Below are positions 1 through 7,733 of a DNA stretch of 13,548 nucleotides, in pieces; position 1 is the stretch's first letter; the number at the start of each line of letters is the position of its first letter. Position numbers and translations under genes: made by a program. The notes below the pieces were generated by a model that saw only the letters and a program-made list of their open reading frames with translations, searched no databases and was not told the origin of the DNA. This DNA comes from an uncultured Oscillospiraceae bacterium (GTDB taxonomy: Bacteria > Bacillota > Clostridia > Oscillospirales > Oscillospiraceae). The stretch spans positions 1-13,548 of the forward strand of contig CAJULZ010000082.1 in the NCBI GenBank assembly GCA_910587205.1, in the 5' to 3' direction.

Positions 1-64
1 AGTCAGCCAGCTGCTCCCCTTATTGTAGCTTTGGCACGAGACGGACGAACCCCCCCGGCTGACT
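1..64. repeat. Inverted repeat in the leader of the SDR gene
   Basis: AGTCAGCC at 1-8 is the exact reverse complement of GGCTGACT at 57-64, so a leader transcript could close a stem over a loop of about 48 nt. The loop holds a C-rich run (50-56) and no T tract follows, so it does not look like an intrinsic terminator. It may belong to a longer structured leader that begins outside the window. No known riboswitch class was recognised. Confidence 0.3.
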
Positions 65-109
65 GCTAGGGGTTCCAACCAAATTATATTGTAATAGGAG
101 GAAAAAATC

Positions 110-952
110 ATGAATCTGCCATTGAATGTGGATTTCAGCGGAAAAGTCGTGGTGGTCACCGGCGCGGGCGGCGTGCTGTGCGGCGACATGGCTCGGGCCT
201 TCGCCCAGGCGGGCGCGAAGGTGGCCGCTTTGGACTTGAACGAGGAGGCCGTGAAAAAACTTGCCGATGAATGCAAAGCTGAGGGCTTTGTCTGCGAGGG
301 CTACAAGGCCAACGTGCTGGAGCCGGAGGCCCTGGCTGCCGTCCATGAGCAGGTGCTCAAGGATCTGGGGCCCTGCGATATTCTGGTAAACGGCGCGGGG
401 GGCAACAACCCCCGGGCCACCACCGATAACGAGTACCAGCACGAGTGGGCGGAGGGCCAGAAGGGCTTCTTCGACCTGGACGCGGGGGGCGTGGACTTCG
501 TATTCAAGCTGAACTTCCAGGGCACCCTGCTGCCCACCCAGGTGTTCGCCAAGGACATGGTGGAGAAAAAGCACGGCTGCATTTTGAATATCTCCTCCAT
601 GAACGCTTACATCCCGCTGACCAAGATCCCCGCCTATTCCGGGGCCACGGCCGCTATCAGCAACTTCACCCAGTGGCTGGCGACGCATTTTGCCAAGTCG
701 GGCATCCGCTGCAACGCCATCGCCCCGGGCTTCCTGGTGTCCAACCAGAACCGGAAGCTGCTGTTCAACGACGACGGCACCCCCACCGCCCGCTCCGCCA
801 AGATCTTGAACGGCACCCCCATGGGCCGCTTTGTGGACAGCGAGGAGCTGCTGGGCGGTGTGTTCTTCCTGTGCGACGACAAGGCCGCCTCCGCCATCAC
901 CGGGGTGGTGCTGCCTATCGACGCGGGCTTCGCCGCCTACTCCGGCGTGTAA
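110..952 (+). CDS. uxuB: SDR-family oxidoreductase, probable D-mannonate oxidoreductase / fructuronate reductase (UxuB type), catalytic Lys replaced
   Basis: This is a 280-residue short-chain dehydrogenase/reductase. The N-terminal Rossmann glycine motif TGAGGVLCG is at residues 17-25, NGAGG lies near residue 94, the catalytic Ser is S163 (NISSM) and the catalytic Tyr is Y176. Length, the VLCG variant of the glycine motif, the long insert after NGAGG and the AYSGV C-terminus resemble the Bacillus UxuB/YjmF group, which interconverts D-fructuronate and D-mannonate with NAD(H) in hexuronate catabolism; the exact substrate is inferred. AGGAGG at 96-101 lies 8 nt before the ATG. The YxxxK motif reads Y176-S-G-A-T180 (ACG in place of AAG or AAA), so the lysine that normally lowers the Tyr pKa and binds the nicotinamide ribose is absent. 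The enzyme may be inactive or altered, or this is one wrong base. It is probably the last gene of an operon that starts upstream. Confidence 0.75.
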   Translation: MNLPLNVDFSGKVVVVTGAGGVLCGDMARAFAQAGAKVAALDLNEEAVKKLADECKAEGFVCEGYKANVLEPEALAAVHEQVLKDLGPCDILVNGAGGNNPRATTDNEYQHEWAEGQKGFFDLDAGGVDFVFKLNFQGTLLPTQVFAKDMVEKKHGCILNISSMNAYIPLTKIPAYSGATAAISNFTQWLATHFAKSGIRCNAIAPGFLVSNQNRKLLFNDDGTPTARSAKILNGTPMGRFVDSEELLGGVFFLCDDKAASAITGVVLPIDAGFAAYSGV

Positions 953-963
953 CCATAATAAAA

Positions 964-1003
964 AAGGGGTTCGCCCGGGCCATACAGCCCGGGCGAACCC
1001 CTT
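964..1003 (-). terminator. Convergent-gene terminator, 17-bp hairpin
   Basis: The arms at 964-980 and 987-1003 are perfect reverse complements around a 6-nt loop. On the minus strand the stem is followed by a T-rich run (the A-run at 959-965 read in reverse), which is the canonical intrinsic terminator layout for the SGNH lipoprotein gene. On the plus strand the T run is short, but the very GC-rich stem probably also slows transcription coming from the SDR gene. Confidence 0.85.
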
Positions 1004-1048
1004 ACTACGATATGGGTAGGTTTACGGGAACAAGATTGAAACGGATCC

Positions 1049-1921
1049 TCAGGCGTTTTCGCGGCTGTAGAAATACCGCTCGGGATCAATGGCGTGGCAG
1101 CGCAGATAGTCCGCCCAAATGCCGTAGCAGTGGTAGGCGAAGTGGCAGCCGTCGTTGGCCAGCTTTTTGGGAAGCTGGCCGTCCTTCCCGGTGTACACCT
1201 CGGCGGTGTTGAGCAGCACCACCCGCTTTTCCGTGGCCACGCGGACGATGGCCTCGTTATATGCGGACACATTGGCGTTGGTGATGTAGGCCGGCAGACC
1301 GTTGGCACGGCACATGGCGTCGTTTACCGGCGGGAGGAGCTGGAGGTAGACCACCGCCTCCGGCTGGGCGGCGAGGATCTTGTCCATCAGCTCCGACAGC
1401 CCTTGCTCATATGCTTCGGCGCCAAAACCCAGCTCGTTCACGCCGATCATGAGGTAAATGGAATCGTATTGCTTCTTGGACAGCGTCCCCACCAGGGTGA
1501 GTTCCTCGCCGTCCACCTCAAAGACCTTATAGTCCTCGCTGTCCGCCCGGAATACGCTCATCCCCCGGGCCCAGTAGAACGTGCCGTTTTTCAGGCCGCT
1601 GAACAGCTGCAAGCCCTCGGTGCGGGAGTCGCCCAGAAAGACGGCGTTGTCAAAAAAGCTGTCGTCCTCCACCGGGCCGCTCTCCTCCAGAGGGACGCCA
1701 AACTCATAAACAGGCCAGGGGAGGGGGGTGGGGGTCGGTTCCGGCGTGGGGTCAGGCGTGGGCGTGGGGTCAGGCTGCGGCGTCTGGGCGGCCTGCGTCC
1801 CCAAGTCGGACGGGGCGGACGGGGCGGCGGAAGGCGGGGCGGACGGACCAGCGGCAGAACACCCGGCCAGCAGGGAAAGGGAAAGGGCTGCGGCAAGGCA
1901 GTAGGACAGTTTTTGGCGCAT
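1049..1921 (-). CDS. SGNH/GDSL-family hydrolase lipoprotein
   Basis: This 290-residue protein has a type II signal peptide with lipobox LAGC, so C21 should be lipidated and the protein tethered outside the membrane. A low-complexity Pro/Thr/Ser/Ala linker at about residues 22-68, with PTP repeats, probably spans the wall. The catalytic domain starts near residue 88: block I FLGDSRTEGL gives nucleophile S99, block III reads GVNEL around N162, and block V DGCH supplies D257 and H260. SGNH enzymes remove acyl groups from esters or glycans; no substrate can be assigned, although a cell-envelope polymer is plausible from the location. The ATG at 1919-1921 is preceded by AGGAG (complement of 1933-1937) at 11 nt. 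The gene appears monocistronic, with its own promoter candidate and terminator. Confidence 0.82.
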   Translation of the reverse strand: MRQKLSYCLAAALSLSLLAGCSAAGPSAPPSAAPSAPSDLGTQAAQTPQPDPTPTPDPTPEPTPTPLPWPVYEFGVPLEESGPVEDDSFFDNAVFLGDSRTEGLQLFSGLKNGTFYWARGMSVFRADSEDYKVFEVDGEELTLVGTLSKKQYDSIYLMIGVNELGFGAEAYEQGLSELMDKILAAQPEAVVYLQLLPPVNDAMCRANGLPAYITNANVSAYNEAIVRVATEKRVVLLNTAEVYTGKDGQLPKKLANDGCHFAYHCYGIWADYLRCHAIDPERYFYSRENA

Positions 1922-1957
1922 TTCGACACGAACTCCTTTAATTTGACATTACCTATC

Positions 1958-1987
1958 ATGGTAGCACTGCCGCGGGCCCCCTGTCAA
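1958..1987 (-). promoter_or_regulatory. Promoter candidate for the SGNH lipoprotein gene
   Basis: Read on the minus strand, TTGACA (complement of 1982-1987) is separated by 18 nt from TACCAT (complement of 1958-1963). The -35 box is perfect and the -10 box matches TATAAT at four of six positions. The predicted start lies about 30 nt upstream of the ATG, giving a short leader that contains the AGGAG site. Confidence 0.45.
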
Positions 1988-2024
1988 GCAACGAATGGTT
2001 ACAGTCCGACAACAAATAAATGAC

Positions 2025-2044
2025 AAAAGCGGGGCGCGGCTTTT
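2025..2044 (-). terminator. Weak terminator-like hairpin at the end of the exporter gene
   Basis: AAAAGC (2025-2030) and GCTTTT (2039-2044) form a 6-bp stem around a GC-rich 8-nt loop, overlapping the exporter's stop codon. On the minus strand the right arm supplies the T run and a further T-rich stretch follows. The stem is short, so termination may be partial and the exporter and SGNH genes may be partly co-transcribed. Confidence 0.35.
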
Positions 2045-3269
2045 ACCGCCGCAGCCGCCGCCAAACCGCCATGGCCGAGCTGACCAGCAGCAGCCCCAGG
2101 GCAATGCAGCCGGCGATGCCGAAGGTGCGGAAAAAAGTGGCCCAGAACAGGTCGGTGTCCCCCCGGATGCCGTGGTCCATGGCCTGGTAGACCGTCAGCC
2201 CCGGCACCAGCGGGAACAGGGACACCAACAGGTAGGACGTGGCCGGGCACTTGCGCACCCGGGCCATCCGCTCGGAGTAGGCGGCCACAGTGGTGGCGGC
2301 GATCAGGCTGGCGGTGAAGCTGTCCCCGCCCAGGGCGGACACGGCCAAATAGACCGCCCAGCCCAGCGCACCCCCCAGGCAGCACAGAAGCGCGCCCACG
2401 CCCTGCACGTTATAGGCCGGGCAAAACCCCAGGCACGCCACAAACGCGAACACGCACACCAGGGGCGCGGGGTAGGGCACGGTATCCCCGCAGCCCGCCA
2501 GGGCGGGGAACAGCCGGAGGGACAGGGCCATGGCCGCGCCAGCCCCCAGGGCGATGGCCGCCGCCGACAGCACCGCCCGGGCAAACGTGGCCAGCCCCGC
2601 CAGCATGTCCCCGGTGAGCAGGTCGCTCATAAAGCTGGTGAACACCAGCCCAGGCACCAGCACCATGATCCCCCCGGCGAGGGTCACTTCAATATTGATG
2701 GGCGCGCCCAGGGCCAACGGGCCGTAGGCCGCCACCCCCAGCACAAAGGCGGACAGCAGCGTGGCGATGAACGCGTTGGCCCGCAGGCGTTCCAGCGCCG
2801 TGAGGCACGCCCCGCACGCCAACCCTGCCAGCCCCGCCGCCGCGGCCTCCGCCCAGCCGCCGGAGAAGAACAGCGCGAAAAAAAGCGCCCCCACAAAGTA
2901 TCCCAGCAGCCGCACCGCCACCGGATATACCCGCATCCCCTCCAGCGTCTCCCGGCACCGGGCCAGGATAACCGCGGGGTCGTCCGGGGGCTGGGCGCAC
3001 AGGCGGCGGGACAGGTCGTTGAAGCGCTCGATGCCCTCGATACTGGTGGCGGGGGTGGGCACCCGCCGCATCCGGGTGTGCACCCGCCCGTCCGGCGCGG
3101 CCGCGCTGGCCCAGATACAGTTGGGCACCGCGAAAACCTCCCCCTCCAGGCCGTAAGCCGCCAGGAGACGGCGCACCGTGTCCTCCGCCCGAGGGATCTC
3201 CCCGCCGAACCGGAGCAGCTGCCGCCCCACCTCGCAGCAGCCGTCCAGCAGTTGGTCGTAATCCATCAT
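2043..3269 (-). CDS. Threonine/serine exporter, ThrE family, fused one-chain form
   Basis: This is an integral membrane exporter of about 408 residues. The hydrophilic N-terminal part (residues 1 to about 115) carries the ThrE hallmark FGGEIPRAEDTVRRL followed by VFAVPN and the TRMRRVP segment. About ten hydrophobic segments follow, in two halves: a ThrE (PF06738-like) region with the GGIMVLVPG helix pair, then a ThrE_2 (PF12821-like) region with the FPLVPG motif and YQAMDHGI. Many Firmicutes encode these halves as two separate genes, so this is the fused form. Export of Thr/Ser by proton antiport is known for the family and inferred here. The ATG at 3269 is preferred because GGGAGG (complement of 3277-3282) lies 7 nt upstream; an in-frame GTG at 3275 sits too close to it. 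The leader is long and structured. Confidence 0.85.
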   Translation of the reverse strand: MMDYDQLLDGCCEVGRQLLRFGGEIPRAEDTVRRLLAAYGLEGEVFAVPNCIWASAAAPDGRVHTRMRRVPTPATSIEGIERFNDLSRRLCAQPPDDPAVILARCRETLEGMRVYPVAVRLLGYFVGALFFALFFSGGWAEAAAAGLAGLACGACLTALERLRANAFIATLLSAFVLGVAAYGPLALGAPINIEVTLAGGIMVLVPGLVFTSFMSDLLTGDMLAGLATFARAVLSAAAIALGAGAAMALSLRLFPALAGCGDTVPYPAPLVCVFAFVACLGFCPAYNVQGVGALLCCLGGALGWAVYLAVSALGGDSFTASLIAATTVAAYSERMARVRKCPATSYLLVSLFPLVPGLTVYQAMDHGIRGDTDLFWATFFRTFGIAGCIALGLLLVSSAMAVWRRLRR

Positions 3270-3294
3270 ACGCACGCCTCCCAGGGATGCCCCC

Positions 3295-3322
3295 TTGACA
3301 GACCAGGGCAGGGGGATATAAT
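3295..3322 (+). promoter_or_regulatory. Perfect-consensus sigma-A promoter, plus strand
   Basis: TTGACA (3295-3300) and TATAAT (3317-3322) both match consensus exactly with a 16-nt spacer. It points right, away from the exporter start codon and against its leader. The transcript could be a long leader of about 380 nt for the SLH gene, a separate non-coding RNA from the structured 3330-3412 segment, or an antisense RNA to the exporter leader. Confidence 0.5.
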
Positions 3323-3412
3323 CAAAATAAGGGCGCCGCCGATAGCGGTCCGGCCCATTTGGGTTGGCTCAAAGGGCGGCTTTGCGGGAGCCCTGGGGAC
3401 GGGCCAAACCGC
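3323..3412 (-). promoter_or_regulatory. Structured leader of the exporter gene, possible attenuator
   Basis: Nested complementary segments form a rod-like hairpin: GCGGT 3345-3349 with ACCGC 3408-3412, GGCCC 3352-3356 with GGGCC 3401-3405, GGCTC 3366-3370 with GAGCC 3388-3392, and AAAG with CTTT at the tip. In the minus-strand transcript the arm complementary to 3352-3356 could instead pair with GCCC (complement of 3331-3334), forming an imperfect hairpin followed by TTATTTTG. Mutually exclusive pairings of this kind are typical of attenuators. No T-box or other named riboswitch consensus was recognised. The structure is drawn by eye. Confidence 0.3.
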
Positions 3413-3437
3413 CTGCCGTTATAACAACGCAGCGTAT

Positions 3438-3466
3438 ATTTTACCATCAACGCCAGCGTTTGGCAA
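3438..3466 (-). promoter_or_regulatory. Promoter candidate for the Thr/Ser exporter
   Basis: On the minus strand TTGCCA (complement of 3461-3466) and TAAAAT (complement of 3438-3443) are spaced by 17 nt, matching the consensus at four and five of six positions. A start near 3431 would give a leader of about 160 nt before the ATG at 3269, covering the structured segment at 3323-3412. Confidence 0.55.
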
Positions 3467-3535
3467 GTTTTCCCCGAGGATTGGGAAATATTGGAAATGC
3501 TTCCATTAAAATTTGCAAAAAGTTTCCGATAAGAC

Positions 3536-3563
3536 TTGAAAAATTTTGACGGTGGAGTATAAT
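3536..3563 (+). promoter_or_regulatory. Promoter candidate proximal to the SLH protein gene
   Basis: TTGAAA (3536-3541), a 16-nt spacer and a perfect TATAAT (3558-3563) lie in an AT-rich stretch that contrasts with the GC-rich surroundings. The predicted start near 3570 leaves a leader of about 140 nt before the ATG at 3712. Long leaders are common for abundant surface-protein mRNAs. The leader contains a small CCCC/GGGG hairpin near 3640-3655; no named riboswitch was recognised. Confidence 0.6.
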
Positions 3564-3711
3564 AAAAGCTGTATAACTGTGACGTCGGAGGCCTTGGCCA
3601 ATCATTCCGATGGAAGGAGGGCCGTACGCCCGGTCACGATCCCCGATATGGGGAACTTATTCAAAGAGCGAGACTCGAACCATTTCCAACCAGAACAGGA
3701 GGAACTGAAAC

Positions 3712-6700
3712 ATGAAGAAAAGACTTTTGTCAGCCCTGCTCGCGCTCGTGATGGTGCTGGCATTGCTCCCCGTGAGCGTGTTCGCGGCTGACCCCGCGCC
3801 TACGGCGTCCTACGAGGCGAGGAACAGCGACACGAAGGGCATCAGCGATGCTCCCGGCTGGTATGAGCAGAGGAAAGCCACCGTTGACGGCAAGACCGTT
3901 ACTACTTATACCAAGATTACCACCGGCTATGTGGTGGGCGGCAAGTACTATACCACCCTGCCCGACCGGGTCAGCGGCACCATCACCACGATCGGCAGCG
4001 TTACCGTTAGCGCGCCCGACGCCACGAGCCTGACCGTGGATGTGTACTCCGGCAGCGCAACCATCACCGCGGGCGCCAAGCTGACCAGCCTGAAGGTGCT
4101 GGACAGCAAGTACGAGTCCGAGAAGAAGGCGTACGACGCCGGTGTGACTAAGAGCACGGTTGATGTGAGCGGCCTCAACCCCACCGGGACGTTCCGGCTG
4201 GAGCTGGAGAACGTGGATACCAGCAGCGCGATCAACCTGACCGGCAACTACTCCCACAGCGTGACCCTCACCAACGCCGATGCCGGCGCGATTACCTTGG
4301 ACGGCACCGGCGCCAAGGCCGCCGCGACCCAGACCCTGAAGGTGAACCGGGCGGACACGCGTATGCCCCGCAACAGCCAGGTGGGCGCGATTGAGGTGAA
4401 GGGCCCCGGCACCATCGAGCTGTATGACTGCACGCAGACCGGCGGCGCCGGCGTGACCGCTCACGGCCTTACCTCCGTCAAGGTGGGCGGCAACAGCGCC
4501 GTGGGCAACATTGAGGTGGGCACTCTGGAGACTACGGCCAGCACCAAGGCCCTGCCCAACGTCACCATCGAGGGCAACAGCGCCGGGAGCATTTCCATCA
4601 AGAACGGCGAGGTCAGCAAGGGCAACATCAATGTGTCCGTGAATAAGAACGCCATCGCGGGCGACATCGACATGAGCGATTGCCTGGGCAAGGCTACCGT
4701 CAACGTCACCGAGGGCACCGCCGGGGACATCACCGTGGCGGGCGGCAATGTGAACGTAAAGGGCCCCTACGCCCATGTGGGCGCGGTGGATCTGAGCGGC
4801 ATCACCACCTTTGCCCTGACCGGCGCGAACAGCACGGTGGGCTCCCTCAAGTCCACCGGTAAGCAGGTTACCATCAATGTGCCTGCCGAGCCCACCAACA
4901 CCCTGGGCATTGGCGACGCCGGCTCCGGCCTGGATACCTACACCAAGGGCACCATCCTGGGCGGCACTTGGACCAGCGCGGTGCCCAAGGCGGCGCTGAG
5001 CTCCAGCCTGGTGTACCAGCTGGCAAAGGGCGGGAGCTTTACTTATTACAACGCCGATCAGCTGGGCGCGGCCCTCACCGACCAGGTCACCAGCAGCGGC
5101 ACCCTGTCCCGCGTGGGCCAGGATCCCACTGCTGGGGGCTATGACGTCAAGTTTATGAACGGCAAGACCCTGTGGGGCACGCTGAAGATCGTGGGCGAGA
5201 CCCAGATCAAGCTGCCTGCCGAGGTTGCTACCGTTAAGGTGACCAAGTGGACCGATGGGAAGCACTCCTACAATCCCAACGCCATGTACCCCTCTCCCGC
5301 CACTGCTACTGAGGTTGTGCTCAACGCCCAGGGCGGCGTGGCCACCGGCGACGTGACCAAGCTGACCAAGGTGGCTGCGGGCGCGGTGTGGAATAATGCG
5401 AATAATGACAACATGGGCGTTGTCCGCGCCAGCCTGAGCGGCAACGTGATCTCCCTGTCCGGCGCGGTTCCCAAGGGGGATTCCAACATCACCCTGACCC
5501 TTACCACCGATGCGATTGAGGAAAAGGACGGCAAGGATGAGATCGTGAAGCTGACGGTGCCCGTCACCTACTTCAGCGGCACCAAGACCCTCACCTTCTC
5601 CAGCGACCTGGGCACGAATCTGGGCCACGGCATGACCCTGGAGACCGACGACACCGGCCTGGGCATCCTGCGCCTGTCCAACGGCACCAAGTACACCCTG
5701 AATGGCTCCGGCCTGAAGGAGCGCTCCAACGAGATCAAGGTTTCCGACAAGGATACCAATACGATTACCGATTATACCTACATTGAGGTCAGCATGAATG
5801 TCTCCTCCCTCAAGACCCAGGCCCAGAGGGACGAGGTGATCGCGATGCTCAACGGCACGGACAGCGCGTTTGACTGGTCCAAGAGCGACGCCATGAAGCA
5901 GGCGGTCAACGCCGCCCTGGCCACCATCACTGATTCCCAGGTGGAAAACTGGATCAAGACCGCCCAGCGCAACGCCTGGAACTTCGTGAACACCGGCACC
6001 TACAAGGAGGAGTACGGCAGCGCGACCGGGTATGACACCATCTACCTGGTGGTCTATCTCCAGGTGAACGTCACCGACTACAGCCCCAACGGCACCCTGG
6101 CCGCCACCCTGGTTCCCAGCTGGCGGGTAGAGGTCCGGCAGAGCACCCCTTCGGGTGACCGGTACGCGCTGGCCTTTGCCAGCACCAACAACGGTTACAT
6201 CGCCAAGTCCGGCACCAGCCTGGGCCAGCTCACCGGCGACGTGACCGACGGCACCGGAACCGGTGGCGTGAATGTTGTGTTTGGCGGTCTGTTCAACGAC
6301 AAGACTGTCTATATGCATCAGGACAACGCCTATGTGTATAAAAACAGGGGCACTGCCAACGCGGATAAAGGCTATCTGATTACGCACGCGGGCAGCGGCA
6401 GCAACGGTTTGGGCTCCGTGGTTATCAACACGACCGAGGATCTGGTGAAGCTGTATGCGAGCGAGCCTGCCGACCTGGCAACGGGTGTGCTGGCCCGTTA
6501 TGACAGCCTCCAGGCCGCTGTGGACGACGCCAAGGACGGCCAGTATATCAATGTGCACCAAGATTACAAGGGCAGCACGAACATCAATGTGACCGGCTTT
6601 GCCCGTAAGTTCACCATCCAGGCCAACGGCAAGAACGTGGTCGTGGCCAACGCCAGCGGCGGGCTGGTGGATCTGAACAGCTCCGGCGGCAAGTACACCG

Positions 6701-7569
6701 TGCAGCTCAACCGGGACGAGGCCACCGTGACCGACAGCACCACCGCTACCATCGCTGTGACCAACGTGAGCAACGGCTCCGCCGCCGTGTCCGCCACCAC
6801 CGCCAAGGCGGGCAGCACGGTGACCGTGACCTGCACACCCGCCGCGGGCTACCGCACCAGCGGCGTGTCCGTCAGCGCGCACATGACCAAGACCAACACC
6901 AACGTTGCCGTGACCGTGACCCGTTCCAGCGCCAACGTGTACACCTTCAAGGTGCCCGAGGGCGCGAACTCCATCACCGTCACCCCCAGCTTCGTGCTGG
7001 ACACCGGTATGCCCTTCAACGACGTGCCCACCACCGACTACTACTACGACGCGGTGAAGTACGTCTACGACAACGGCCTGATGAACGGCAACAACGCCAC
7101 CGGCACCATGTTTGACGGCCACGCGACCCTGACCCGGGCCATGGTGGTCACCATCCTGTACCGTGCGGCGGGTTCCCCGGGCTCGGTGGGCTACAACAAC
7201 TTCACCGACGTGCCCAACAACACCTGGTACACTCAGGCTGTGACCTGGGCCAACCAGAACGGCGTTGTGACCGGCGACGGCAACGGGACCTTCCGGCCCA
7301 CCGACGCCATCACCCGCCAGGAGCTGGCGACCATCCTGTATCGTTATAACACCACTTACAAGGGCCGTCCCACCACTGGCTCCACGACTCTGGCTGGCTA
7401 CACCGACCAGGGCTACGTGAGCAGCTGGGCCACGGCCGGGATGCAGTGGGCCGTGGGCAACGGCATCGTGAACGGCACCACCACCACGACGCTGACCCCG
7501 GGCGGCAACGCCACCCGCTACCAGGCGGCGACCATGCTGATGCGGTACGGCAAGGGCTTCGGCCTGTAA
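3712..7569 (+). CDS. Large secreted S-layer-like protein with three C-terminal SLH domains
   Basis: This 1285-residue protein begins with a Sec signal peptide (MKKR, a hydrophobic core, VFA/ADP cleavage near residue 25). Residues from about 30 to 920 are rich in Thr, Ser, Gly, Asn and Val with beta-strand periodicity, and match no domain I can name. Residues about 927-1005 begin SLQAAVDDAKDGQYINV, typical of the first turn of right-handed beta-helix proteins. Residues about 1018-1097 resemble a divergent InlB B-repeat (TVTVTCTPAAGY ... YTFKVPEG). Three SLH domains follow at about 1100-1160, 1161-1226 and 1227-1285, which in other bacteria bind pyruvylated secondary cell-wall polymer. Their TRAE-type motifs read TRAM, TRQE and TRYQ. 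AGGAGG at 3697-3702 lies 9 nt from the ATG. It is probably a surface-layer or other abundant envelope protein; its ligand or role is unknown. Confidence 0.88.
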   Translation: MKKRLLSALLALVMVLALLPVSVFAADPAPTASYEARNSDTKGISDAPGWYEQRKATVDGKTVTTYTKITTGYVVGGKYYTTLPDRVSGTITTIGSVTVSAPDATSLTVDVYSGSATITAGAKLTSLKVLDSKYESEKKAYDAGVTKSTVDVSGLNPTGTFRLELENVDTSSAINLTGNYSHSVTLTNADAGAITLDGTGAKAAATQTLKVNRADTRMPRNSQVGAIEVKGPGTIELYDCTQTGGAGVTAHGLTSVKVGGNSAVGNIEVGTLETTASTKALPNVTIEGNSAGSISIKNGEVSKGNINVSVNKNAIAGDIDMSDCLGKATVNVTEGTAGDITVAGGNVNVKGPYAHVGAVDLSGITTFALTGANSTVGSLKSTGKQVTINVPAEPTNTLGIGDAGSGLDTYTKGTILGGTWTSAVPKAALSSSLVYQLAKGGSFTYYNADQLGAALTDQVTSSGTLSRVGQDPTAGGYDVKFMNGKTLWGTLKIVGETQIKLPAEVATVKVTKWTDGKHSYNPNAMYPSPATATEVVLNAQGGVATGDVTKLTKVAAGAVWNNANNDNMGVVRASLSGNVISLSGAVPKGDSNITLTLTTDAIEEKDGKDEIVKLTVPVTYFSGTKTLTFSSDLGTNLGHGMTLETDDTGLGILRLSNGTKYTLNGSGLKERSNEIKVSDKDTNTITDYTYIEVSMNVSSLKTQAQRDEVIAMLNGTDSAFDWSKSDAMKQAVNAALATITDSQVENWIKTAQRNAWNFVNTGTYKEEYGSATGYDTIYLVVYLQVNVTDYSPNGTLAATLVPSWRVEVRQSTPSGDRYALAFASTNNGYIAKSGTSLGQLTGDVTDGTGTGGVNVVFGGLFNDKTVYMHQDNAYVYKNRGTANADKGYLITHAGSGSNGLGSVVINTTEDLVKLYASEPADLATGVLARYDSLQAAVDDAKDGQYINVHQDYKGSTNINVTGFARKFTIQANGKNVVVANASGGLVDLNSSGGKYTVQLNRDEATVTDSTTATIAVTNVSNGSAAVSATTAKAGSTVTVTCTPAAGYRTSGVSVSAHMTKTNTNVAVTVTRSSANVYTFKVPEGANSITVTPSFVLDTGMPFNDVPTTDYYYDAVKYVYDNGLMNGNNATGTMFDGHATLTRAMVVTILYRAAGSPGSVGYNNFTDVPNNTWYTQAVTWANQNGVVTGDGNGTFRPTDAITRQELATILYRYNTTYKGRPTTGSTTLAGYTDQGYVSSWATAGMQWAVGNGIVNGTTTTTLTPGGNATRYQAATMLMRYGKGFGL

Positions 7570-7600
7570 GCCGCGCGGAAGCGAGGTAAAAAGCAATCGA

Positions 7601-7635
7601 AAACGGCCGGCCGAGTTCTCGGCCGGCCGTTTTTT
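7601..7635 (+). terminator. Intrinsic terminator of the SLH protein gene
   Basis: A 14-bp perfect stem (7601-7614 with 7619-7632) is closed by the GTTC tetraloop, and six Ts at 7630-7635 end the plus-strand transcript about 30 nt after the stop codon. It is a strong canonical rho-independent terminator. Confidence 0.93.
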
Positions 7636-7733
7636 GCCTGTGGACGGTTCATGAATTTCGAACAGTATGCTCCGGGTTGAGCGCGTAGTTTGAAGGCCAC
7701 GCCCCGCTGGACAGGGGCGAGAGGGAGGCAAAA

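Noticed and set aside
56..80. tRNA-like CTGCTA and GGTTCCAACC motifs near the left edge
   Set aside because: No cloverleaf can be built; GGTT/AACC is only a 4-bp hairpin and the segment is part of the SDR leader.
1094..2023. 309-codon plus-strand open frame
   Set aside because: It is antisense to the SGNH lipoprotein, whose lipobox and catalytic blocks establish the minus strand as coding.
1995..3509. 504-codon plus-strand open frame
   Set aside because: It is antisense to the ThrE exporter; the product is Arg/Gln/Pro/His-rich low complexity and crosses the divergent promoter region.
3668..3690. Possible tRNA T-arm (reverse of CGAGACTCGAACC)
   Set aside because: The flanking bases do not form a 5-bp T stem on either strand, and no acceptor, D or anticodon arm can be placed around it.
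3730..7731. 1333-codon minus-strand open frame covering the whole SLH gene
   Set aside because: It is the complement of a GC-biased, signal-peptide-bearing SLH gene. Its product is a Gly/His/Val/Ala-rich string with no motif or ribosome site, as expected of a shadow frame.
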